Part shown: in pieces, positions 25,974 to 32,988 of the stretch
Layout: each line of letters starts with the position of its first letter
Numbering within the stretch: the first letter of the stretch is position 1
From: Pseudomonadota bacterium
GTDB lineage: Bacteria > Pseudomonadota > Gammaproteobacteria > Xanthomonadales > SZUA-36
Direction: 5' to 3'
DNA length: 64,000 nucleotides
NCBI GenBank assembly: GCA_015222805.1
Contig: JADFVZ010000056.1
Coordinates: 1-64,000, forward strand
Notes under the pieces: generated by a model
Database searches by the model: none
Told to the model about the DNA's origin: nothing
Seen by the model: only the letters and a program-made list of their open reading frames with translations
Program-made: the position numbers and the translations under genes

Positions 25974-28900
25974 ATGAAACAACTTTATCCATTAAATCAT
26001 ATTAATTACATTAAGGTTTCAGTACTGGCGGGCTTGTTTATAGGCGCTTGTTTATACACAGTTGCAGCCCTTGCAGCTCCCTCGGATCACTTCGTTACAA
26101 CCTGGAAAACCAATAATCCCGGTAGCTCAAATGCCGCTTCAATAACAGTGCCGATGCAAGGCGGTCCCTATGATGTGGACTGGAATAATGACGGTACCTT
26201 TGATGAAATCGGCCTTAGCGGTACGGTTACCCATGCTTATGCAGTGGCCGGTGTAAAGACGATCAGGATTCGTGGCACCTATACTGCTATTCGCGTCAAC
26301 AATGGCGGTGATGAAGAAAAAATTCTATCCCTGGTTCAATGGGGAAGCAATGCATGGAAAAGCATGAATTCTGCTTTTGCAGGGGCAGTTAACCTCCAGG
26401 TGACGGCTACGGATATCCCCGATTTCTCTGCTCTAACAGACCTGAGTGGAATATTTTTTAATGCTGCACTGGCCGACCCGGATACCAGTGGTTGGGATGT
26501 GTCAACAGTCACAAATATGACACATATGTTTTCAGGTGCATCCTCCGCAAACCCGGATACCAGTAGCTGGAATACTACCACAGTAACAAATATGGCTAGT
26601 ATGTTCCGAAGTGCCTCTATAGCTAATCCTGATACCAGTAGCTGGGATACCGCTGCAGTTACACGGATGAATCATATGTTTCAAGGTGCATTCACCGCTA
26701 ATCCAGACACTAGTGGTTGGGATACTTCGGCAGTTACAGATATGTCCAATATGTTTTCAGGCGCTGACTCAGCCAATCCGGATACCAGTGGCTGGGACAC
26801 ATCTGAAGTTATCAATATGGGAGCTATGTTTTTTAGTGCCGATAAAGCTAATCCGGATACCAGTGGCTGGGATACAGCCTCAGTAACAGATATGGGAGGA
26901 ATGTTTTTAAATGCCACTTCAGCTGAGCCAAATACCAGTGGCTGGGATACAGCATCAGTAAGGTCCATGAATTTAATGTTTAGAGGTGCTACTTCGGCCA
27001 ATCCGAATACCAGTGGTTGGAGTACCGCTGCGGTCATAGATATGGGAGGTCTCTTTTCTTTTGCAATATCAGCCAATCCGGACACCAGTGGCTGGGATAC
27101 ATCTGCTGTTACAGATATGTCGGCCATGTTTTGGGGTGCATCCTCAGCTAACCCAGACACAAGTAGTTGGGACACAACGGCAGTTATAGACATGGGTTCG
27201 ATGTTCTCTGAAACCGATTTAGCCAATCCGGACACCAGTGGCTGGAACACAGCCGCAGTGAAAGATATGTCAGCTATGTTTTTCAATGCGCTGTTAGCGA
27301 ATCCGGATACTTCCGGTTGGAATACGGCCGCAGTAGTCAATATGGGTCATATGTTTAAATTTGCTGTATCAGCAAATCCTGATACCAGCGGTTGGGATAC
27401 ATCTGCAGTCGTAACCATGGTAACCATGTTTTCTGGAGCCACATCTGCTAATCCGGATACCAGTGGCTGGAATACGGCAGCTGTTATGAATATGTCTGGT
27501 ATGTTTTCTTACACAAGCCTGGCTAATCCGGATACCAGTGGCTGGAATACAGCCACAGTAGTAACCATGTCAGAAATGTTCAGGAATGCTACCGCAGCCA
27601 ACCCGAATACCAGTGGCTGGGATACAGCCGCAGTGACAAGTATGGCAGTTATGTTTTTCAATGCCCCTCTGGCTAATCCTGACACCAGTGGCTGGAATAC
27701 AGCTATGGTGGTATTTATGCCAGATATGTTCAGGAATGCCACATCAGCAAATCCTGATGTCAGTGGCTGGAATACAGCAGCAGTAACCCACATGGGAAGA
27801 ATGTTTTGGGGTGCCACGGCATTTGACCGGAATCTCAGTAGCTGGGATGTTACGCAATTAACAGATGCTGCAGATATGTTCCAGGGTGTAACACTTTCAA
27901 CTGCCAACTACGATAGCCTGCTGATTGGCTGGAATGCCCAGGTGCTTCAACCAGGCGTAAGCTTTAGTGGCGGCAACTCAATGTATTGCTCGGCCCAGGC
28001 CGTTGCAGCCAGGGCCAACATGATTGCTACTCATGGCTGGAGTATTACCGATGCAGGACTTTGTGAACTAACCGGCCTTACTATTAGCGGACCAATCGCA
28101 GTTGACGAAATCAGCACGGCCCAATATACAGCCACAGCCTTTTTTGGCAATGGCAGCAGCCAGCTTGTAACCCTGCCCGCCAGTTGGAATGAGAACTCAG
28201 GTTTTACCAACATCAGCAGTTCAGGGTTACTTACCGCAGGGAGTATTAGCAGTGACCAGCAGGTAACTATAACGGCTAGTTATTCATTAGGCGGTATCAC
28301 CAAGACTGATGACTATGAAGTCACCATCCTGAATCATATGCATGTTCATCGGTTTACAAGTTTTGATGCTGATGGCAAAGGTGATGTACTGCTGCGTAAC
28401 TTGCTGACCGGTCGCTGGGAAATTAATTTCCTCAATAATCGCTGGGTTAAAGTCAACAGTGGCCCCACCTGGTTATTCCCCAGCCCAGACTGGGAAATGA
28501 TGGGAACAGGTGATTTCAATGGCAATGGCCGCGGAGATATCCTGCTACGTAACCGGGTTACCGGAGGCTGGTGGATATTTATCATGAATGGCCGAACTTA
28601 CACCAGTGGTAAAACCTTAATCACCACCAATATGGACTGGCAGATGGCCGGTCTGGGTGATTTTGACGGGGATGGCAAAGATGATGTACTGCTGCGTAAT
28701 CGACTGACCGGTTTCTGGAAGATTAACTTTATGAATAATCGTTGGGTCAAACCATCCAGTGGGCCCACCTGGTTATTCCCAAGCCTGGATTGGGAAATGA
28801 TGGGTACAGGTGATTTTAACGGCAATGGTCGCGGCGACATATTGATTCGTCACAGCGTTACCGGAGACTGGCGGATTTTCCTGATGAACGGTCGATTGTT

Positions 28901-29255
28901 TACCAGTGGTAAAACCTTAATCACCAGGGATTTAGACTGGCAAATGGCGGGACTGAATGATTTTGACGGTGACGGTAAAACCGATGTCCTGGTCCGCAAT
29001 ATGCAAACCGGGCGCTGGGAAATTAACTTCATCAACAATCGCTGGGTCAAAGCCAACAGCGGCCCCACCTGGTTATTCCCCAGCCTGGACTGGGAAATGA
29101 TGGGCACGGGTGACTTCAACGGCAATAGCCGGGGAGACATTCTCCTGCAGAACAGGCTAACAGGCGGTTGGTGGATATTCATCATGAACGGGCGTCAGTT
29201 TACCAGTGGTAAAACCCGAATCACCCCGAATCAGGAATGGATGATTCCTTATTGA
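25974..29255 (+). CDS. Large secreted DUF285 (BspA-type) repeat protein with constant C-terminal FG-GAP domain
   Basis: About 1093 residues from ATG 25974 (MKQLYPL), preceded by AGAGAGG; the frame from 25905 starts inside the palindrome. Signal peptide ending ALAAP; PKD-like domain (TTWKTNNPGSSN); eighteen uninterrupted 25-residue DUF285 repeats of the form NPDTSGW-N/D-T-A-A-V-x-x-M-x-x-M-F plus one degenerate copy; a Big-like domain (ISGPIAVDEISTAQY); then six alternating constant-domain units ending QEWMIPY. It shares its N-terminal domain with the gene at 14081 but has three times as many DUF285 repeats. Likely role: an extended surface adhesin or matrix protein. Confidence 0.84.
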   Translation: MKQLYPLNHINYIKVSVLAGLFIGACLYTVAALAAPSDHFVTTWKTNNPGSSNAASITVPMQGGPYDVDWNNDGTFDEIGLSGTVTHAYAVAGVKTIRIRGTYTAIRVNNGGDEEKILSLVQWGSNAWKSMNSAFAGAVNLQVTATDIPDFSALTDLSGIFFNAALADPDTSGWDVSTVTNMTHMFSGASSANPDTSSWNTTTVTNMASMFRSASIANPDTSSWDTAAVTRMNHMFQGAFTANPDTSGWDTSAVTDMSNMFSGADSANPDTSGWDTSEVINMGAMFFSADKANPDTSGWDTASVTDMGGMFLNATSAEPNTSGWDTASVRSMNLMFRGATSANPNTSGWSTAAVIDMGGLFSFAISANPDTSGWDTSAVTDMSAMFWGASSANPDTSSWDTTAVIDMGSMFSETDLANPDTSGWNTAAVKDMSAMFFNALLANPDTSGWNTAAVVNMGHMFKFAVSANPDTSGWDTSAVVTMVTMFSGATSANPDTSGWNTAAVMNMSGMFSYTSLANPDTSGWNTATVVTMSEMFRNATAANPNTSGWDTAAVTSMAVMFFNAPLANPDTSGWNTAMVVFMPDMFRNATSANPDVSGWNTAAVTHMGRMFWGATAFDRNLSSWDVTQLTDAADMFQGVTLSTANYDSLLIGWNAQVLQPGVSFSGGNSMYCSAQAVAARANMIATHGWSITDAGLCELTGLTISGPIAVDEISTAQYTATAFFGNGSSQLVTLPASWNENSGFTNISSSGLLTAGSISSDQQVTITASYSLGGITKTDDYEVTILNHMHVHRFTSFDADGKGDVLLRNLLTGRWEINFLNNRWVKVNSGPTWLFPSPDWEMMGTGDFNGNGRGDILLRNRVTGGWWIFIMNGRTYTSGKTLITTNMDWQMAGLGDFDGDGKDDVLLRNRLTGFWKINFMNNRWVKPSSGPTWLFPSLDWEMMGTGDFNGNGRGDILIRHSVTGDWRIFLMNGRLFTSGKTLITRDLDWQMAGLNDFDGDGKTDVLVRNMQTGRWEINFINNRWVKANSGPTWLFPSLDWEMMGTGDFNGNSRGDILLQNRLTGGWWIFIMNGRQFTSGKTRITPNQEWMIPY
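26475..27824 (+). repeat. In-frame 75-bp tandem repeat, 18 copies
   Basis: Eighteen consecutive units, each exactly 25 codons (18 x 75 = 1350 bp, no indels), encode the DUF285 array. The part encoding NPDTSGW is most conserved at DNA level (AATCCGGATACCAGTGGCTG recurs). A nineteenth, diverged unit follows at 27825-27899. Confidence 0.9.
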
Positions 29256-29290
29256 TAACTGTCTAGTAACGATTGCCCCGGGCCTGGCTC

Positions 29291-29315
29291 GGGGTAGTCT
29301 CTTGAGTCTGACCCC
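29291..29315. repeat. Miniature or decayed copy of the array palindrome
   Basis: GGGGTAGTCTC, three bases, then GAGTCTGACCCC form a 25-bp hairpin that keeps only the outermost parts of both arms. It lies 36 bp after the stop codon of the large DUF285 gene, where a full copy would be expected. The rest of the gap to 29465 holds AT-rich leader sequence only. Confidence 0.5.
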
Positions 29316-29465
29316 TGGTTTGTGGGCAGTTTTTACATCGTATTTAAACTGTAGCTTGAAATATCAGTTAAAATCATAAGGTTTCACTATATTTGTGTAT
29401 AACTGCATGTTCAATTTGAATAGGTTTTATTCGGTGCACGCTAAATTAAAATGGGGCACAACCTG

Positions 29466-30767
29466 ATGTTATTAAAAAACGGCTACGAATTCACACTCAA
29501 AGCTATTACTGCTATCCCGCTGTTCTTTATTTGCAGTACCGTACTGGCCGATAGTGTCGGCTGTGATGATGCTTATGTTCAGCTGGATACTGCTGTTTTG
29601 GTGATAAATGTTGAACCCACCGGGGTTGATGATACGGATAATATCCAATGCGCCCTGGATGCAGCTATTGCAACTAATATTCCAACAGTCCGGCTAGGAA
29701 AACACACCTACAATATTAGCAATTTACTGGTTGAGAACTTCAAGGGTACTTTTGAGGGGGCCAGTATTAGTTCGACAACAATTCAGGTTATTGATCGATC
29801 AGTTGACTGTGCGGCATTTGTTTTTTCCAACACGTATTCTTCAGCAATAAAATTCAGCAACGGTGAACCGCGGATTCGCTATATGACCATCCTGGCGGAT
29901 GATCCGTGTGTAGACAGTGAATTTATTTTTTCGCTGTTGATGTTTACGGGCAGGCCGGCGACAAATACGGTGTGCGGTAATGACGTGATTTTTGGTGTAG
30001 TCGATCGGATAAAGCTTGTTGAGCTTGCTACCGACAGGGTGACCAGGCCTATTGCGGTATTTACCGATTCCCTTGTCCTGGGGGATGGCTGTATTAATAA
30101 TTTATTAGGTACCTTTAAATTAAATCGGAGCGAAATTATTGCCCGGCGGGGTATTTTACTGGGAATGAAAAGCGGTGCACAGGTTGATATCAATTTTAAT
30201 AAGTTTTCTATGCGTAATGGCCTTGCCGTTGAAATTGTAGATGCAAATCAGTCTACAACTATCTTTTCGAACGAGTTTAAGTTTGTGAAGGACAAGCTGG
30301 ATGGTATTGCTTTTAGCTTAATTTCTGTAACAGCCAGAACAGAAAATGCAATGACACCAGCATTTAACAGGGTGGTAATTCATAAAAACAAGTTTGATGT
30401 TTCAGAAGCATTACGGGGAGAAATCATCAGGGTTCGCAGCGATTATTTACCCAAAAAAATTACTACATTAATTACAGATAATACCCTGCTGGTTGGCGCG
30501 GAACCGGAAGGCCTGGACCTGTTGTTTGTTCATGCCAGCGGTAAAGGTGTTTCAAAAGGCCTGGTATCCGGCAATGCTCTTGGTGAAATTCGTGCAGGTA
30601 TAAGGCTTGAAGGGAGTGTTGGCTGGACGATTGTCGAAAATTCCGGTTTTGCTAATACTTCAAGCCCACCGGATATTGAGCTAGGTGTTGCTACATCAGC
30701 TTGTATAGTTGGTCCTGGGCAGAATGCTACGGTGGATGATTTTGGTGCTGGTAACTTTATTTTATAA
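29466..30767 (+). CDS. Secreted right-handed beta-helix (pectate-lyase-like) protein
   Basis: 433 residues from ATG 29466, ten bases after GGGG; ATG 29451 is the alternative. A signal peptide ends at VLADS. Residues about 45-100 (D-D-T-D-N-I-Q-C-A-L-D-A-A and V-R-L-G-K-H-T-Y-N-I) match the N-terminal start of pectate-lyase-superfamily beta-helix proteins (phage tailspike and polygalacturonase-like). Following N-rich rungs (HKNKFDVS, ITDNTLLVG, VENSGF) support a parallel beta-helix. No catalytic triad could be assigned. It lacks the FG-GAP tail but lies in the array between palindromes. It may bind or cleave polysaccharide. Confidence 0.68.
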   Translation: MLLKNGYEFTLKAITAIPLFFICSTVLADSVGCDDAYVQLDTAVLVINVEPTGVDDTDNIQCALDAAIATNIPTVRLGKHTYNISNLLVENFKGTFEGASISSTTIQVIDRSVDCAAFVFSNTYSSAIKFSNGEPRIRYMTILADDPCVDSEFIFSLLMFTGRPATNTVCGNDVIFGVVDRIKLVELATDRVTRPIAVFTDSLVLGDGCINNLLGTFKLNRSEIIARRGILLGMKSGAQVDINFNKFSMRNGLAVEIVDANQSTTIFSNEFKFVKDKLDGIAFSLISVTARTENAMTPAFNRVVIHKNKFDVSEALRGEIIRVRSDYLPKKITTLITDNTLLVGAEPEGLDLLFVHASGKGVSKGLVSGNALGEIRAGIRLEGSVGWTIVENSGFANTSSPPDIELGVATSACIVGPGQNATVDDFGAGNFIL

Positions 30768-30772
30768 ATGCT

Positions 30773-30844
30773 GGGGTCGGAGTCAAATGCACATCAAGGC
30801 AATCAATAATGCATTGATGAGGAAGTGCATTTGACCCCGACCCC
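30773..30844. repeat. Palindromic array repeat, copy 7
   Basis: 72 bp, starting 6 bp after the stop codon. Left arm GGGGTCGGAGTCAAATGCAC, right arm GTGCATTTGACCCCGACCCC. It sits between convergent genes. Confidence 0.87.
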
Positions 30845-30873
30845 GGTTCTTCGACGCCTGGATTGCTTGCCTA

Positions 30874-31443
30874 CTAGGGTATTTTTACCAAGACTGAAAA
30901 TGGCAGGTCGAGTCGGGTCTCTGTTTCAGAGAAGGGAACCCATCCCGGTGCATTTGGGCGGGCATCAAAGAATCCTTCACCGCCAGTGTAAAAGTCGCCT
31001 TCCGGGCTACGAAAGATCCCGCAGGAGCCCAGGGGATTGCTAAGTACGATAGCAAAGCGATCTCCAGTAGCTAAAGTCAGGTGACCTCCCATTTTGAAGT
31101 ACTGAAATAATGGGCCAATATTTGCGACCCTGGAGGCGGGAATTTGCTTCCGGCGTAATACCACATTTCCAGGCTCATCACCATTGAGTGCAACAATTTC
31201 GATTACAAGCTTGCCGGACTGACAAGCCACAGGCAGGAAAACACCCTGTAGTATTCCATCCAGTCCCGCAGTTACAGTTTGTGCCAGTATTTGCTCGCTT
31301 GCCCCGCCAATAGCCAGGCCGCCCACTGCATCATCAACAATAGGCTGGGTCTGATCAATAACGACAGTGCCAGCCTGCGCTGTGGTAAGCGGAATTATGA
31401 GTAAAAAGCAAAGGCTACAAAAAAACAGAAAGAATTTATTCAT
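30874..31443 (-). CDS. Secreted protein of unknown function, possible jelly-roll domain
   Basis: 189 residues from ATG 31443, which has GGAG seven bases upstream; the longer frame uses a TTG at 31455. Signal peptide to AQAG. The mature part (VVIDQTQPIVDD, LAIGGASEQILAQT, DRFAIVLSNPLGSCGIF, GEGFFDARPNAPGW) has the pattern of an exported beta-sandwich found in many hypothetical proteins, with two cysteines placed to bond. No enzymatic motif was seen. It converges on the beta-helix gene with a palindrome between them and is transcribed alone. Confidence 0.62.
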   Translation of the reverse strand: MNKFFLFFCSLCFLLIIPLTTAQAGTVVIDQTQPIVDDAVGGLAIGGASEQILAQTVTAGLDGILQGVFLPVACQSGKLVIEIVALNGDEPGNVVLRRKQIPASRVANIGPLFQYFKMGGHLTLATGDRFAIVLSNPLGSCGIFRSPEGDFYTGGEGFFDARPNAPGWVPFSETETRLDLPFSVLVKIP

Positions 31444-31564
31444 GGTTATCTCCAACCTGAGGTCACACAGTAAAAAACTGCCTTAACCTCAGTCTAGACT
31501 ATAAGTTTCTATTATGCGAAAGTGAATTTGAAGCTTTTCATGAGCTTGTTGAATCTGCTTTTAG

Positions 31565-31716
31565 CAGATTGCTGGTCTCGGTGATTTCGATGGTGATCGA
31601 ATGGATGCTGTCCTGCTACGAAATACAGAAACTGGACGTTGGAAGATTAGTTTTTTAAATAACCGCAAGGTTAAAGCCAACAGTGGCCCCAGTTGAATGT
31701 TCCCTGGTCTGCCTGG
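31565..31716 (+). pseudogene. Remnant of a constant C-terminal FG-GAP domain
   Basis: One frame reads QIAGLGDFDGD, then AVLLRNTETGRWKISFLNNR, KVKANSGPS, a TGA where the intact genes have TGG (Trp), and MFPGL. This is clearly an A unit of the constant domain. There is a TAG just upstream at 31562-31564 and no start, signal peptide or second unit, so it is a decayed fragment. It is followed within a few bases by an array palindrome. The rest of 31444-31870 holds only that palindrome and a terminator. Confidence 0.85.
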
Positions 31717-31719
31717 AGC

Positions 31720-31790
31720 GGGGTCAGACTCAAACGCCTTTATCGTTGGTGTTTTGTTGTACCTTGTATATGGCGTTTGAATCTGACCCC
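31720..31790. repeat. Palindromic array repeat, copy 8 (variant arms)
   Basis: 71 bp with arms GGGGTCAGACTCAAACGCC and GGCGTTTGAATCTGACCCC. The change to CGCC is matched by GGCG in the other arm. It immediately follows the FG-GAP remnant, as it would an intact array gene. Confidence 0.83.
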
Positions 31791-31815
31791 TGTGTGGACC
31801 CCGCGCCTGAGTATT

Positions 31816-31844
31816 AAAAAACGCCTCACGATGGAGGCGTTTTT
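31816..31844 (-). terminator. Rho-independent terminator of the two small secreted or anchored genes
   Basis: The stem ACGCCTC (31821-31827) pairs with GAGGCGT (31834-31840), flanked by A and T runs, so it can work on both strands. It lies 28 bp beyond the stop codon of the leftward gene ending at 31872. Confidence 0.85.
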
Positions 31845-31871
31845 GTTTTGGTGCGGTTTGCTATGGTTTTA

Positions 31872-32297
31872 TTAATGTCCCCGACCAGGATTTCCATCGA
31901 GATGCTCAGGAATGTAAAATGACTGAGTGGAATGTTTGACCCGGGTACATATGCCATCTACATCCCAGTTAAATGAAAGATATGAGTAGGCACTTGCTTC
32001 TCCCATTTGGGCCACAATTCCCGGGTTGTCGCTGTTACAGAAACCTCTTACATTGTCAGTTGTTGCTGCCTGGCAGAAACCAAAATTGTAAGTTGACCCA
32101 TCGGGATTCAGGAAAACCGTGGTTCCGCAGCCAATAAATTCAATCTCATTATCAGAAAAGCGTGCTGTTGACATGCTACCGCTAGCTGACATAGCGACGG
32201 TATCAACCTCGACAGCTACTTCCAAATACTGACCTGCATAAACAGGCGCTGATGCCAATATTAATGCAGTAGCAGCTACTAAATATTTAACTTTCAT
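31872..32297 (-). CDS. Small secreted protein of unknown function
   Basis: 141 residues with a textbook signal peptide (MKVKYLVAATALILASAPVYA). The mature protein has four or more cysteines (GCGT, GFCQ, GFCN, GICTR) and aromatic-rich beta-like segments, suggesting a disulfide-bonded periplasmic or extracellular domain. No family is recognised. The start is preceded by AGGAGAGG (reading leftward). It is separated by 23 bp from the upstream gene at 32321 and followed by a strong terminator, so the two form a short operon. Confidence 0.68.
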   Translation of the reverse strand: MKVKYLVAATALILASAPVYAGQYLEVAVEVDTVAMSASGSMSTARFSDNEIEFIGCGTTVFLNPDGSTYNFGFCQAATTDNVRGFCNSDNPGIVAQMGEASAYSYLSFNWDVDGICTRVKHSTQSFYIPEHLDGNPGRGH

Positions 32298-32320
32298 CCT
32301 ACCTCTCCTTTATTAAAATA

Positions 32321-32848
32321 CTAAAAATGCGCGTCGAGATCCCCGGAATTCATAGCCTTTACAAGCCTGCGCAGTGCCTGTTGGCGCTCATGATCATTAA
32401 GTTGAGCGATTTCGGTTAACAGTTCCTCCATTTTTTGTTCTGGAATCACACCCAGATCCAGGAAATGATCCAGTTCCTGGTTCACTCGTTCGAGCTGAAC
32501 TGCCTGATCTGTTTGTTGAGGATCATCCAGGAGGTGATCCTCAGGCTCAATGCTACGTTGATCGATGGGCATTGACAGGTACATATTAGCAAATTTTTCA
32601 TCAATAAGACTTACTATCTGCTTGATGGTGCTCGAATTAATGTTACAAACGGAAGTGACTGGAGGACAGATGTACTCATTTGTATGATTATCCAGGCCGC
32701 CTAACTTTTCCAAACCCTGGGCAGTGGAAAGGTTTTCCTGATTTGTGCTGTTCAATAATTGTAGTTGTTTATCCAGGCCGATAATTTTAATTACCAGCAC
32801 TGCAATCACAATAAGCTGCAGCAGGCTGAGAATACTGGAAGATTTCAT
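32321..32848 (-). CDS. Single-pass membrane protein with coiled-coil tail, unknown function
   Basis: 175 residues: one N-terminal transmembrane helix (about 7-24), then a mostly helical, charged exported or cytoplasmic domain with one Cys pair (YICPPVTSVC) and a C-terminal helical bundle rich in Glu, Gln and Leu (VQLERVNQELDHFLDLGV). The C-terminal segment weakly resembles the regulatory helices of periplasmic chaperone-like proteins; I do not assign it. It is the first gene of a two-gene leftward unit bounded upstream by an array palindrome. Confidence 0.62.
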   Translation of the reverse strand: MKSSSILSLLQLIVIAVLVIKIIGLDKQLQLLNSTNQENLSTAQGLEKLGGLDNHTNEYICPPVTSVCNINSSTIKQIVSLIDEKFANMYLSMPIDQRSIEPEDHLLDDPQQTDQAVQLERVNQELDHFLDLGVIPEQKMEELLTEIAQLNDHERQQALRRLVKAMNSGDLDAHF

Positions 32849-32913
32849 TTTAAATGCCTTTAAAGTGAGCTGGGTCTGCGAGAACCTGTTGACAGGTATA
32901 GTGGAGTACTCAC

Positions 32914-32985
32914 GGGGTCGGAGTCAAACGCACTTTTTCAGCAGTGATTTTCTCATCGCCCGAATGTGCATTTGACTCAGACCCC
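32914..32985. repeat. Palindromic array repeat, copy 9
   Basis: 72 bp with arms GGGGTCGGAGTCAAACGCAC and GTGCATTTGACTCAGACCCC. It begins 4 bp beyond the stop codon of the leftward thioredoxin-domain gene, so the stop-adjacent placement also holds on the minus strand and outside the secreted-protein set. Confidence 0.85.
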
Positions 32986-32988
32986 ATG

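Noticed and set aside
11279-29255. Diversity-generating retroelement target array
   Set aside because: No reverse transcriptase or template/variable repeat pair seen; variation is between domains, not adenine-specific point changes.
13984-30844. Integron-type gene cassettes with attC sites behind each gene
   Set aside because: The palindromes lack the GTTRRRY core sites and R/L box layout of attC, no integrase is present, and array genes have their own leaders and long intergenic regions.
13984-32985. CRISPR array
   Set aside because: Repeats are 1.5-4 kb apart, palindromic over their whole length and separated by genes rather than short spacers.
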